A DNA stretch of 40,075 nt from Oscillospiraceae bacterium (GCA_902783035.1 CACZPK010000070.1:1-40075); one strand, 5' to 3'. Shown: positions 9,190 to 17,550, numbered from the stretch's first letter. Program-made: numbers and translations. Notes: generated from the letters alone by a model not told the origin.

Positions 9190-10107
9190 ATGAAAAAGAA
9201 AAAGAGCATCAGCTACGCAAAGTGGGGTTATCTGTTTATCCTGCCCTTCTTTCTGGCATATTTTGTCTTTACCTTTGTGCCGCAGGCGCTGACCATCTAC
9301 AACAGTTTCTTCGAGAACTACCGCGAGGGGCTGACGCAGGTGGGACCGAATTTCGTGGGGCTGCGGAACTATATCCAGCTTTTTACGCCGGACGCCAACG
9401 GCAGCATTGATGTGCTCAAGTACGCAGGGAACACAATGATCCTATGGGTTCTGGGCGCGGTGCCGCAGATCGTGATCGCGTTGCTGCTGGCGATCTTCTT
9501 CACCAGTTACCGCCTGCGCATCCGCGGCCAGCAGTTTTTCAAGACGGTCATTTACATGCCCAACCTCATCATGGCGTCGGCATTTTCCATGCTGTTCTTT
9601 ACGTTGTTTTCCAATGTCGGCCCCATCAACCAGATCATTCAGGCGATGGGGTGGAGCGATGTGCCGATCGACTTTTTCGCCAAGACCGTCACCGTGCGCG
9701 CGCTGATCTCCCTGATGAACTTCCTCATGTGGTTCGGCAACACGACGATCCTGCTGATGGCAGGCATCATGGGCATTGACCAGAGCCTCTTTGAGGCGGC
9801 GAACCTCGACGGCGCAAATGCGATCCAGACCTTTTTCAAGGTGACGCTCCCGCTGCTGATGCCGATTCTGGTCTATACGGTCATCACGGCGCTGATCGGC
9901 GGCCTCCAGATGTTCGATGTGCCGCAGGTTTTGACCGGCGGCGCGGGCACGCCGAACCGCACGTCCACGACCCTTGTGATGTTCCTGAACAACTATCTTG
10001 GCAGCAGCAAGAACTACGGCATGGCGGGTGCGATCTCGGTCATCATATTCATCATCACCGGCGTTCTGAGCATGTTCGTTTACCGTTCGCTTACCAAAAA
10101 GGACTGA
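9190..10107 (+). CDS. Sugar ABC transporter permease (MalF/UgpA type)
   Basis: This 305-residue protein has six predicted membrane segments, beginning with GYLFILPFFLAYFVFTFVP, and the cytoplasmic EAA loop EAANLDGANAIQTFFKVTLP, which contacts the ATPase. GGAGGG lies 4 bases before the ATG at 9190. An in-frame ATG at 9172 is less likely. It forms the transmembrane channel with the next gene product. The ATPase is supplied in trans, probably by the MsmX homologue. Confidence 0.92.
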   Translation: MKKKKSISYAKWGYLFILPFFLAYFVFTFVPQALTIYNSFFENYREGLTQVGPNFVGLRNYIQLFTPDANGSIDVLKYAGNTMILWVLGAVPQIVIALLLAIFFTSYRLRIRGQQFFKTVIYMPNLIMASAFSMLFFTLFSNVGPINQIIQAMGWSDVPIDFFAKTVTVRALISLMNFLMWFGNTTILLMAGIMGIDQSLFEAANLDGANAIQTFFKVTLPLLMPILVYTVITALIGGLQMFDVPQVLTGGAGTPNRTSTTLVMFLNNYLGSSKNYGMAGAISVIIFIITGVLSMFVYRSLTKKD

Positions 10108-10120
10108 GAGGGGGAGGCAT

Positions 10121-10993
10121 ATGACAGTTTCCGATTCCGCCGAAAGTCGCAGGGCGCATACCCAGCTGCTGGTGCTGCGCATCATTGTTTATGCGATTCT
10201 GATTTTCCTCTCGATTCTCTGCCTGTTTTCGTTCTACATGCTCTTCGTCAACGCAACGCGTACCAACGCGCAGCTGCAGGGCGGTTTCGCGCTGTTGCCG
10301 CGCGGGCATTTCATGGAGAACCTGCGCAATGCGTGGACGGACGCCTCCATCAACATCCCCCGCGGATTGGTCAACAGTTTTCTCGTGGCGGGCAGCACCG
10401 CCGTTCTGACAACTTATTTCTCCGCGCTGACCGCCTACGGTATCCACGCCTATGACTTCAAGTGCAAGAATGCGGCGTTTACCTTCATCATGGCGATCAT
10501 GGTCATTCCGCCGCAGGTCTCTGCCACGGGCTTCGTCCAGCTGTGCTACAAGTACGGTCTGACGAACCGGTACTGGCCGCTGATCCTGCCGGGTATAGCG
10601 GCGCCCGTTGTGTTCTTCTATATGAAACAGTATATGGAAAGCGTGCTCCCGATGGAGATCGTCGAGGCGGCGCGCGTGGACGGCTGCGGCGAGTTCCGCA
10701 CCTTCAATACCATCGTGCTGCCGATGCTCAAGCCCGCCATGGCGGTGCAGCTCATCTTTTCCTTTGTCCAGTCCTGGAACAATTACTTTTTGCCGTCCCT
10801 GCTGCTGACAAAGGCGGAGAAAAAGACCGTCCCGATCATGATCGCGCAGCTGCGCTCGGCGGACTACTCCAAGTTTGACATGGGCAAGGTCTATATGTTT
10901 ATTTTGCTGGCAATCCTGCCGGTGCTGATCGTCTACATCTTCCTGTCCAAATCCATCATCCGGGGTGTTACCGCCGGCTCCGTCAAGGGTTGA
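10121..10993 (+). CDS. Sugar ABC transporter permease (MalG/UgpE type)
   Basis: This 290-residue six-helix permease has an N-terminal membrane segment (IIVYAILIFLSILCLFSFYM) and the EAA motif EAARVDGCGEFRTFNTIVLP. It follows the first permease by 13 bases and has GGGGGAGG 3 bases before its ATG. With the previous protein it would make the heterodimeric channel of a CUT1 importer. Confidence 0.92.
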   Translation: MTVSDSAESRRAHTQLLVLRIIVYAILIFLSILCLFSFYMLFVNATRTNAQLQGGFALLPRGHFMENLRNAWTDASINIPRGLVNSFLVAGSTAVLTTYFSALTAYGIHAYDFKCKNAAFTFIMAIMVIPPQVSATGFVQLCYKYGLTNRYWPLILPGIAAPVVFFYMKQYMESVLPMEIVEAARVDGCGEFRTFNTIVLPMLKPAMAVQLIFSFVQSWNNYFLPSLLLTKAEKKTVPIMIAQLRSADYSKFDMGKVYMFILLAILPVLIVYIFLSKSIIRGVTAGSVKG

Positions 10994-11024
10994 GGAAATT
11001 GACAAGAAAACGGGGAATCGATCC

Positions 11025-11975
11025 ATGTTGAAGGAAGCGGGTTTTTACCGGGGGATCAACCTCGGCGGATGGCTGTCCCAGTGCGACTACAGCGCGGAAC
11101 GCCTGAACAGCTTTATCACGGCGCCGGATTTTGCGCAGATCGCCGCATGGGGCTTTGACCATGTACGTATACCCATCGACTATAATGTCGTGCAAAACGC
11201 CGACGGCAGCATGAAGGAGGAAGGGCTCGCACGCATCGACACCGCGCTGGCACTGTGCGAAAAGCATCGTCTGCACGCCGTGCTCGACCTGCACAAGACG
11301 CAGGGTTTTTCCTTTGACGAGGGCGAACATGAGGCGGGCTTTTTTGAAAGTGAAAAGTACCAGCAGCTCTTTTACCGGATTTGGGAAGCGTTCGCGCAGC
11401 ACTGGGGCGGCTTGACGGACCGCGTGATGTTTGAACTGCTCAACGAGGTGACGGAGGCGGAATATCTGGGCGCATGGAAACGCATCAGCGCGGAATGTAT
11501 CCGCCGCATCCGCCGCTTTGCGCCCAACATGCGCATCCTGCTGGGCAGCTATCACCACAACGGCGCGCGCGAGGTGCAGGAGCTGGATGCGCCCAGTGAC
11601 AAGAACGTGCTTTACAACTTCCATTGCTACGAGCCGCTCAAATTCACGCATCAGGGCGCGCATTGGAATCCTGAGTTCAACAATGACAAGCGTTATACCG
11701 CCGCAGAGGCCGGCGCGACGGAGGCGTATCTGGAAGAACTGCTCTCCTCCGCCATTCAAAAGGCAAAGACAGAAGGCACGGAACTATACTGCGGCGAATA
11801 CGGCGTGATCGACATCGTGCCGCCGGAGGAGGCGCTCAACTGGTTCCGCATGATCCACGCGGTCTTTGAACGCCATGGTATTGCGCGCGCCGTTTGGACT
11901 TACAAGGAGATGGACTTTGGCATTTCCGACCGCCGTATGGACGGCGTGCGGAAAGAACTGCTGCAAAACCTGTAA
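11025..11975 (+). CDS. Cytoplasmic glycoside hydrolase family 5 (cellulase-like)
   Basis: The 316-residue protein is a single GH5 (beta/alpha)8 domain. It has RGINLGGWLSQ near the start, FDHVRIPIDYN, VLDLHKTQG, the acid/base Glu in FELLNEVTE and the nucleophile Glu in LYCGEYGVID. There is no signal peptide, so it acts inside the cell on imported oligosaccharides rather than on external cellulose. The ATG at 11025 follows GGGG at a 9-base spacing; an in-frame ATG at 10965 lies inside the permease gene and is unlikely. It probably trims longer cellodextrins (or aryl/mixed beta-glucosides) to cellobiose for the phosphorylase. Confidence 0.88.
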   Translation: MLKEAGFYRGINLGGWLSQCDYSAERLNSFITAPDFAQIAAWGFDHVRIPIDYNVVQNADGSMKEEGLARIDTALALCEKHRLHAVLDLHKTQGFSFDEGEHEAGFFESEKYQQLFYRIWEAFAQHWGGLTDRVMFELLNEVTEAEYLGAWKRISAECIRRIRRFAPNMRILLGSYHHNGAREVQELDAPSDKNVLYNFHCYEPLKFTHQGAHWNPEFNNDKRYTAAEAGATEAYLEELLSSAIQKAKTEGTELYCGEYGVIDIVPPEEALNWFRMIHAVFERHGIARAVWTYKEMDFGISDRRMDGVRKELLQNL

Positions 11976-11981
11976 AATATG

Positions 11982-12015
11982 CGGACTGTGATTCCGGTTG
12001 TGGGATCACAGTCCG
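11982..12015 (+). terminator. Rho-independent terminator of the cellodextrin operon
   Basis: A 14-bp stem (11982-11995 with 12002-12015, one G-U pair) with a 6-base loop is followed by TTTTGTT. It lies 7 bases after the GH5 stop codon. Confidence 0.85.
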
Positions 12016-12067
12016 TTTTGTTATGAAAGGCATGACCAAGTGGAAGATGTAAGCGCTGGCTTTTGGG

Positions 12068-12096
12068 TTGACGAAAGCGGTTTATTGGACTATACT
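12068..12096 (+). promoter_or_regulatory. Strong sigma-A promoter of the Liv operon
   Basis: TTGACG (12068-12073) and TATACT (12091-12096) are 17 bases apart. A small hairpin AGTGCC-TGA-GGCACT (12107-12121) follows near the start of the message, just before the AGGAGG ribosome-binding site, and may affect translation or stability. Confidence 0.8.
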
Positions 12097-12145
12097 GCCA
12101 ATGGCAAGTGCCTGAGGCACTAAATTTTTAGGAGGTTGTGACAAA

Positions 12146-13414
12146 ATGAAAAAGGTTCTTGCTCTTGTACTGACACTGATGATGGCGCTCTCCCTTGTCG
12201 CCTGCGGCGGGAACGGGAGCACCGGCGGCGACGCGGGCACCGCTGCGCCGAGCAGCCCTTCGACGACCACCACCGCGCCGAGCGGCGGCGATACATCCGG
12301 TAACAGCGCCGCTCCCGCTCTGCCCGAGACGATTAAGATCGGCTTCTTTGCCCCCGTCTCCGCAGCCGCGGCTTCCGCTGACGGTGCGTCCGCGATCAAC
12401 TCCGCGAAACTTGCCGTCAAGCTGGTGAACGAGAACGGTGGCATCAACGGTTCGAAGGTCGAGCTGGTCGACTTCGACGATGGTCTGGACACCACGCAGG
12501 CTGCGAACATTGCCGAAAAGCTTGCCTATGATGATTCCATTGCCGCGGTCGTGTCCGGCTCCTACTCCGGCCCGACCAAGGTTGCCGCTCCCATCTTCCA
12601 GGATGCGGGCAAGCTGATGGTCTCCGCTTACGCGGTGCACCCCGACGTCACCGGCGCGGGCGACCTGATCTTCTCCCAGTCCTTCCCCGGTGCGGTGCAG
12701 GCCACCGGCGCTGCCGTGTTTACGGCTGAGCAGCTCAAGGCCACCAAGGTCGCCATCATCTACGTTGACCTCGACTTCGGCACCACGCAGGTCAACGCCT
12801 TCAAGGCGAAGCTGGCCAAGGATTATCCCGACGTGCATGTCGTCTTTGAGCAGGGCGTTGCGATTTCCGACAGCGACCTGACCTCCGTCGTCACGGCCGC
12901 CGCGGCGTCCGGTGCGGATCTGATCTATTCCGTCAACTACTATGAGCAGGCTGCCGAGGTGCTGCGTCAGGTTGGCCTTCAGGGCCTCAACATCCCCGTG
13001 CTCGGCACCGAGGGCGCTGACTCCTGGATGCTGCTCGACATTGCCGGCGAGTATGCCAACGGTCTGTATATCACCACGAATATGAACCGTGACGACCAGA
13101 ACGAGCAGACCCAGGCGTATATCAAGAACTACCGCGAGGAGTACGGCATCCAGCCCGACATGGTCGGCGCTTCCGTGTACGACGCCTTCCAGGTCCTCTT
13201 TGAGGCGATCAAGAATGCCGGTACCGATTCCGCCGCCATGCGCGACTACATCTCCGGCATGAAGAACTTCGACACCGTTACCGGCACGCTCCTGTACTAC
13301 AATGCGGAAGGCTCGGCGGTCAAGCCGATCCAGGTTCAGCTGGTCACAAACGGCGAGTATCACTATGCCGGCATCGTTGACGATGCGCAGATCATCGACC
13401 CTGCCAACTATTGA
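12146..13414 (+). CDS. livK: Branched-chain amino acid-type ABC transporter substrate-binding lipoprotein
   Basis: The 422-residue product has a lipoprotein signal with lipobox LVAC (Cys20) and a Gly/Ser/Thr linker. The rest is a type-I periplasmic-binding-protein fold (Peripla_BP_6, LivJ/LivK family) with IKIGFFAPVS, KLAVKLVNENGGINGSKVEL and ATKVAIIYVDLDFGT. AGGAGG precedes the ATG. It is the first gene of a complete livKHMGF-type operon. The family also includes binders of amides, urea and small aromatics, so the substrate is not certain. Confidence 0.92.
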   Translation: MKKVLALVLTLMMALSLVACGGNGSTGGDAGTAAPSSPSTTTTAPSGGDTSGNSAAPALPETIKIGFFAPVSAAAASADGASAINSAKLAVKLVNENGGINGSKVELVDFDDGLDTTQAANIAEKLAYDDSIAAVVSGSYSGPTKVAAPIFQDAGKLMVSAYAVHPDVTGAGDLIFSQSFPGAVQATGAAVFTAEQLKATKVAIIYVDLDFGTTQVNAFKAKLAKDYPDVHVVFEQGVAISDSDLTSVVTAAAASGADLIYSVNYYEQAAEVLRQVGLQGLNIPVLGTEGADSWMLLDIAGEYANGLYITTNMNRDDQNEQTQAYIKNYREEYGIQPDMVGASVYDAFQVLFEAIKNAGTDSAAMRDYISGMKNFDTVTGTLLYYNAEGSAVKPIQVQLVTNGEYHYAGIVDDAQIIDPANY

Positions 13415-13475
13415 TTCTGGCTGTGTGAACGGAATACCGGAAAACGAACCAGTTCCATCCGTGTGGATTCCCAGT

Positions 13476-13506
13476 GCGGCGGGGATGCCTCTGGCATCTC
13501 CGCCGC
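13476..13506 (+). other. 14-bp hairpin after livK
   Basis: Bases 13476-13489 pair with 13493-13506 around a 3-base loop, with one G-U pair. No proper T-run follows. The position matches the hairpin after the sugar-binding protein gene and probably plays the same role of uncoupling binding-protein from permease levels. Confidence 0.55.
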
Positions 13507-13537
13507 GTTTGATTTCAAACAGGGGAGATAAGAAACC

Positions 13538-14413
13538 ATGTTTTTGCAACAATTGATCAATGCCCTGACGATCGGCAGCCTTTACGCGCTGACCGCGATG
13601 GGTGCCACGCTGATTTACGGTATCCTTGGTATTCTGGATATCGCGAACGCGGGCGCGTATCTGGTCGGTGCGTACCTTGGCTGGTATATTTACTATGGGA
13701 CGGGGAGCATCGTGCTGGCGTTTTTGCTCTCCATGCTCGCAGTCGGACTGCTCGGCATCCTTTTGCAGCGCGCGGTCTATTCACCGATCCTTGCCAAGCC
13801 GCACACCCTCTCGATCATCCCGCTGGTCGCGGCGGTGGGCCTGTTTACCATGTCCTCGGATGCCGTGCGCCTGATCTGCGGGCCGAACTCCAAGGCGTAT
13901 AATCTGAAATTTCCCGTGGAGACGCTGCGCGTCGGAAACGTCGTCATTCTGCCGGCGTGGCTGATGATCTTTGCGTTGACCGCGGTGCTGCTGGTCATCT
14001 TGTGGTTCATCCTCAACAAGACCAAACTGGGCCTTGCCTGGCGCGCCACCGCGGGCGACGCGGAGATCGCGCGTGTTTGCGGCGTCAACACGGACACCGC
14101 CATGGCGCTGTCCTATATCCTCGGCTACGGCTTTGCCGCCGCCGCCGGCATCATGACCGGCATCCTCTACAACTCCATCACACCCGCGCTGGGCGAGGTG
14201 CCCTCGTATAAGATGCTGGCGATCATCGTGCTCGGCGGCCTCGGTAATCCGATGGGCACCGTGGTCGCGGGACTGATCATCGGCATTGCGGAGGTGTTCC
14301 TTTCGGTTTACACGGCGATTCCCATTCCGAAGGACGCCATTGCGTTCGTGGTGCTGATCATCATGCTGCTTGTGAAACCGGACGGTATCATGAGCCGCAA
14401 AAATAAAGTGTAA
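13538..14413 (+). CDS. livH: Branched-chain amino acid ABC transporter permease LivH
   Basis: This 291-residue membrane protein has the LivH signature: NALTIGSLYALTAMGATLIYGILGILDIANAG at the N-terminus, WRATAGDAEIARVCGVN (ATPase-coupling loop) and IVLGGLGNPMGTVVAG near the end. GGGGAGA lies 9 bases before the ATG. It pairs with LivM to form the channel. Confidence 0.94.
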   Translation: MFLQQLINALTIGSLYALTAMGATLIYGILGILDIANAGAYLVGAYLGWYIYYGTGSIVLAFLLSMLAVGLLGILLQRAVYSPILAKPHTLSIIPLVAAVGLFTMSSDAVRLICGPNSKAYNLKFPVETLRVGNVVILPAWLMIFALTAVLLVILWFILNKTKLGLAWRATAGDAEIARVCGVNTDTAMALSYILGYGFAAAAGIMTGILYNSITPALGEVPSYKMLAIIVLGGLGNPMGTVVAGLIIGIAEVFLSVYTAIPIPKDAIAFVVLIIMLLVKPDGIMSRKNKV

Positions 14414-14429
14414 AGGGGGCGGCTGGATC

Positions 14430-15362
14430 ATGAGTTCTGCCTATCTGTATTCCATTCTGGCGACGGCCACCATCTTCACGCTGCTGGCGCTGGCGCTGAA
14501 CATCATCACCGGCTATGCCGGTCAGGCCATGATGGGTATTGCCGCATTCTTCGGAATCGGTGCGTACACGGCCGCCATCATCACGACCAACGGCGGCAAT
14601 TTCCTGCTGGCGCTGCTGGCCGGTATGCTGGTTTCCGGTATATTCGGCGCAGTCCTCGGCGTCATTTCGCTGCGTTTGCAGGCGGACTTTCTGGCCATCA
14701 CGACCATTGGCATCAACTTTGTCATGGTCGCCCTGTTCAACCGCCTGAAGATCACCGGCGGCACGCTGGGACTGACCATCAAGAAGCCCGTCCTGTTCGG
14801 CGTCAAGATGAACAACACCTACTTTTTCTACATGACGGTGATCCTGATCGTCGTTCTCTGCCTGCTGCTGGGGAAGATGCGGCGTTCATGGTTTGGCATG
14901 GCGCTTGCTTCCATCAACAACGACCCCGGCGCTGCGCGCTCCTTTGGCATCAACGTCAGCCGTTATCAGATCCTTGCCTTCACCATCGGTACCGCGGTGG
15001 CGGGGCTGGCCGGCGGTGTGTATGCTCATCGCATGGGCTTTATCTCGTCCTCCGACTTCGCCTTCGTCGTGTCGATCCAGGCCGTGTCCATGGTCGTGAT
15101 CGGCGGCCTGGGCACGCTCCGCGGCCCGATCTTCGGCGCGCTGCTGATCACCTCCCTGCCGGAGATCCTGCGCTTTGCCGACGATTACCGCGAGCTGGTT
15201 TACGGTTTGCTGCTGGTGCTGATGGTGCGCTTCATGCCCGAGGGGCTGATCGGCGACGATTCCCCCGTCTGGAGCGCGCTGATGAAGCTGTGGCGCAAGT
15301 TTGTGCCGAAAAAGAAGACCCGCGCCGATCTGATCGCGGAGAGCGTGGAAGGAGGCCGCTGA
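14430..15362 (+). CDS. livM: Branched-chain amino acid ABC transporter permease LivM
   Basis: The 310-residue membrane protein shows the family features LALNIITGYAGQAMMGIAAFFGIGAY, ASINNDPGAARSFGINV (coupling loop) and VVIGGLGTLRGPIFGA. The gene begins 16 bases after livH behind AAAGGGGG. The C-terminus ends in a charged cytoplasmic tail. Confidence 0.94.
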   Translation: MSSAYLYSILATATIFTLLALALNIITGYAGQAMMGIAAFFGIGAYTAAIITTNGGNFLLALLAGMLVSGIFGAVLGVISLRLQADFLAITTIGINFVMVALFNRLKITGGTLGLTIKKPVLFGVKMNNTYFFYMTVILIVVLCLLLGKMRRSWFGMALASINNDPGAARSFGINVSRYQILAFTIGTAVAGLAGGVYAHRMGFISSSDFAFVVSIQAVSMVVIGGLGTLRGPIFGALLITSLPEILRFADDYRELVYGLLLVLMVRFMPEGLIGDDSPVWSALMKLWRKFVPKKKTRADLIAESVEGGR

Positions 15363-15363
15363 C

Positions 15364-16119
15364 ATGGAAGAATTGATGAGGATCGAAGGCCTCAAGATGT
15401 ACTTCGGTGGCCTGAAAGCAATCGACGGTTTTGATCTGGTGATCAACAAGAGCGAAACGCTTGGCATCATCGGGCCAAACGGCGCCGGCAAGACGACGCT
15501 GTTCAATGCAATCTGCGGTGTTTATACGCCGACGGCGGGCAAGGTGACCTTTGAGGGGCGGGAGGTACAGGGCACGCCTGCGCATGAGATGGCAAAAATG
15601 GGCATTGCCCGCACGTTCCAGATATCAAAGCCCCTTTCCGGACTGACCATTTTCGATAACGTCATTGCTGCCGCCGGCGTCCATGAATACACCGGCATCC
15701 AGTCCTACTTCCACAAGGCGCACACGCCGGAGATCGAAGACCGGGCGGAGGCGGTGATCCGTGAGGTCGGCCTTGCAGACGTGGCGAATAAGAAGGCGTC
15801 CGATGTGTCGCTGGGCTATTTGCGGCGTCTGGAGATTGCCCGTGCGCTGGTTACCCAGCCCAAGCTCATCATGCTCGACGAGCCTTGCGCGGGCCTGTCC
15901 AACTTTGCCATCAACGAGATCACGGAGCTGGTGATGCGTTTGAAGGAAAAGGGGCAGTCCATCGTGCTGATCGAGCATAACCTGCCCATTACGATGAAGG
16001 TTTGCGACCGTATCACCGTGCTCAGCTACGGCAAGAAAATCGCCGAGGGTACGCCCGATGAGGTCAAGAACAACAAACAGGTCATCGAAGCGTATTTGGG
16101 AGAGGAGGATGACGGCTGA
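15364..16119 (+). CDS. livG: Branched-chain amino acid ABC transporter ATPase LivG
   Basis: A 251-residue ATPase with Walker [10 protein letters not shown], signature VSLGYLRRLEIARAL (the usual LSYGQQ is changed to VSLGYL), Walker B LIMLDEPCAGLS and H-loop LIEHN. It starts one base after livM ends, behind GGAAGGAGG. The altered signature is a common LivG-family variation and not a sign of decay. Confidence 0.93.
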   Translation: MEELMRIEGLKMYFGGLKAIDGFDLVINKSETLGIIGPNGAGKTTLFNAICGVYTPTAGKVTFEGREVQGTPAHEMAKMGIARTFQISKPLSGLTIFDNVIAAAGVHEYTGIQSYFHKAHTPEIEDRAEAVIREVGLADVANKKASDVSLGYLRRLEIARALVTQPKLIMLDEPCAGLSNFAINEITELVMRLKEKGQSIVLIEHNLPITMKVCDRITVLSYGKKIAEGTPDEVKNNKQVIEAYLGEEDDG

Positions 16120-16823
16120 TGCTGGAAGTCAAAGATCTCTATGTATCCTACGGTATGATGGAGGTTCTGCACGGAATATCCGTCACGGTCAAGCCGCAGG
16201 AACTGGTTTCCGTCATCGGACCCAACGGCGCGGGTAAAACGACCCTGATCAAAACCATCATGGGGCTGGTTAAGCCGAAATCCGGACAAATCCTCTACAA
16301 TGGGGAGGACATCACGCACCTGCCCGCGCATAAGCGCGCCGGCCTCGGCATCGGCTACGTGCCGGAGGGACGCCGTGTGTTCGGGCAGCTCAGCGTGGAG
16401 GAAAACCTGCGGATGGGTGCTTATGAGCTCAAGGACAAGAAACGCATTGCCGAAAACATCGACAAGGTCTATGCCATCTTCCCGCGTCTCGGAGAACGCA
16501 AGGACCAACTGGCGTCTACCATGTCCGGCGGCGAACAGCAGATGCTGGCCATCGGCCGCGCGCTGATGCTTGATCCCAAGATGCTGCTGATCGACGAGGT
16601 ATCCATGGGCCTGATGCCGATCATGGTCAACACGTGCTTTGAGGTCATCAAGAACCTCAACGACAACGGCATTACGATTCTGGTCGTCGAGCAGAATGCG
16701 AACAAGGCACTCAAGGTTGCCGATCGCGGCTATGTGCTGGAGACAGGCAACATCATCATCTCGGATACCGCGGAGAATATGCGCAAGGACGATACCGTGC
16801 AGAAAGCATACCTCGGCGGATGA
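16119..16823 (+). CDS. livF: Branched-chain amino acid ABC transporter ATPase LivF
   Basis: A 234-residue ATPase with Walker [10 protein letters not shown], the LivF motif [17 protein letters not shown], signature [15 protein letters not shown] and Walker [12 protein letters not shown]. Its ATG shares one base with the livG TGA (TGATG), so translation is coupled. It completes the transporter. The only hairpin after it (16883-16911) has its T-run on the opposite strand. Confidence 0.94.
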   Translation: MLEVKDLYVSYGMMEVLHGISVTVKPQELVSVIGPNGAGKTTLIKTIMGLVKPKSGQILYNGEDITHLPAHKRAGLGIGYVPEGRRVFGQLSVEENLRMGAYELKDKKRIAENIDKVYAIFPRLGERKDQLASTMSGGEQQMLAIGRALMLDPKMLLIDEVSMGLMPIMVNTCFEVIKNLNDNGITILVVEQNANKALKVADRGYVLETGNIIISDTAENMRKDDTVQKAYLGG

Positions 16824-16882
16824 AGAACAGGAAAACAGCAGCCAATGCCAAAAACGGAGGCGTGCGCTGCACAGAAAAGGAT

Positions 16883-16911
16883 GCCACCCCGGCAGTTGCT
16901 GCCGGGGTGGC
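16883..16911 (-). terminator. 13-bp terminator hairpin between livF and the collagen fragment
   Basis: GCCACCCCGGCAG (16883-16895) pairs perfectly with CTGCCGGGGTGGC (16899-16911). The T-run (ATCCTTTTCT) follows on the minus strand, so it ends transcripts of the truncated collagen gene. It may also stop livF transcripts, although no T-run follows on the plus strand. It sits inside the open frame of the collagen fragment, ahead of any stop codon. Confidence 0.75.
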
Positions 16912-16961
16912 GTTGCATGATGGGGAAAGGTTGTGCATCCGTGTGTGCGCCGGTCGGGCCA

Positions 16962-17051
16962 GTGGGGCCGACTTCGCCCTGCGCACCGGGTTCGCCCTGC
17001 GGACCGGTGGGGCCGACTTCGCCCTGCGCACCGGGTTCGCCCTGCGGGCCG
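16962..17051 (-). repeat. Two 45-bp tandem repeats in the collagen region
   Basis: Bases 16962-17006 and 17007-17051 are identical except for one base. Each encodes five triplets, [15 protein letters not shown]. Recent unit duplication of this sort is typical of length-variable collagen genes. Confidence 0.85.
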
Positions 17052-17311
17052 GTGGGACCGATTGCGCCCGCAGCGCCTGCGGGGCCGGTAGGGCCAACAA
17101 GCCCCTGCGGACCCTGTACGCCCTGAATGCCTTGCACACCCTGCGGACCGCGGGGGCCCGCAGGGCCGGTCGGGCCGGTCGGACCGACATAACACACGGT
17201 GCCGCAGCCGATTCCGCAGCCGCAGGCCTGATAACATTTGCAGCCGCAACTGTTTGCGGATGCGTTGACGCCGCAATTATTCTGGAAACGATTGATATCG
17301 ATCACCCTCTC

Positions 17312-17348
17312 AGAATGGATCGACGGGAGAATCCCGCCGATCCATTCT
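17312..17348 (-). promoter_or_regulatory. 17-bp hairpin in the leader of the collagen-like gene
   Basis: AGAATGGATCGACGGGA (17312-17328) faces TCCCGCCGATCCATTCT (17332-17348). In minus-strand RNA the single irregular pair is G-U, so the stem is intact; in plus-strand RNA it is an A-C mismatch. It sits directly upstream of the GAGAGGGTGAT ribosome-binding site, and may stabilise the message or gate translation. Confidence 0.45.
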
Positions 17349-17367
17349 ATGTTGCAGGAGGAAAAGG

Positions 17368-17466
17368 GTGCGCGGTAAGTACGCCTGTCCGTCCTGCCTG
17401 GGAAATATGTTTCGGAAGCAAAAAGACAGGAAGTGCTATTGCTTTTCAAAATGCGATATGCTATAG
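17368..17466 (+). CDS. Possible 32-residue cysteine-rich peptide
   Basis: GTG at 17368 follows a perfect AGGAGG (17356-17361) at a 6-base spacing and opens a 32-codon frame ending at TAG 17464-17466. The peptide has a CPSC pair, a basic middle (FRKQKDRK) and a CYCFSKC end, like a tiny zinc ribbon. It overlaps the -35/-10 region of the wzz-like gene and is antisense to the collagen gene leader. No promoter was recognised. It may be only a chance frame; the ribosome-binding site and paired Cys codons are what support it. Confidence 0.3.
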   Translation: MRGKYACPSCLGNMFRKQKDRKCYCFSKCDML

Positions 17467-17467
17467 T
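17439..17467 (+). promoter_or_regulatory. Sigma-A promoter of the Wzz-like gene
   Basis: TTGCTT (17439-17444) and TATAGT (17462-17467) are 17 bases apart, placing the start of transcription near 17474, about 75 bases ahead of the gene. Confidence 0.6.
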
Positions 17468-17489
17468 ATCCTAAACTGGTTTGATATGT
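17462..17489 (-). promoter_or_regulatory. Possible sigma-K-like promoter for the collagen-like gene
   Basis: On the minus strand GATACTATA (17470-17462) fits the sigma-K -10 form CATA-N3-TA at all but its first base, and an AC (17489-17488) lies 17 bases upstream. A mother-cell promoter would suit an exosporium gene. The match is short and could be chance. Confidence 0.25.
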
Positions 17490-17550
17490 GCTTATATAGT
17501 TGAAACAGAGTGCGGCACAAAAAGGGATCATGAACGGAAGGAACAGAAAT

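Larger units (their letters stand above)
16730..17305 (-). pseudogene. N-terminal part of a cysteine-rich collagen-like exosporium-type protein, C-terminus replaced
   Basis: The frame from about 17305 starts [12 protein letters not shown], continues with a cysteine-rich anchor (about nine Cys in [20 protein letters not shown]) and then 27 Gly-X-Y triplets ([15 protein letters not shown]). The collagen sequence stops abruptly at ~16941. The frame then runs through [12 protein letters not shown], through a terminator hairpin and into the antisense of livF, so no genuine C-terminal domain is present. No stop codon occurs before the terminator in this frame. The start is unclear: GTG at 17305 overlaps the Shine-Dalgarno AGAGGG, and ATC at 17296 is better spaced. 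The missing C-terminal type of sequence is at 2206-2400 on the same strand. Cys-rich collagens of this kind are spore-surface proteins in Clostridia. Confidence 0.7.

Noticed and set aside
12023..12052. Nine-codon frame beginning ATGAAAGGC upstream of livK
   Set aside because: It has no ribosome-binding site and lies upstream of the sigma-A promoter, so it would not be part of the livK message.
15364..16119. Altered ABC signature in LivG as a sign of inactivation
   Set aside because: LivG-family proteins tolerate this variation; Walker A, Walker B and the H-loop are intact and the operon is complete.
16941..17200. Short regularly repeated units that could suggest a CRISPR or minisatellite
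   Set aside because: The periodicity is the 9-base Gly-X-Y coding pattern with one 45-bp duplication; there are no spacers.
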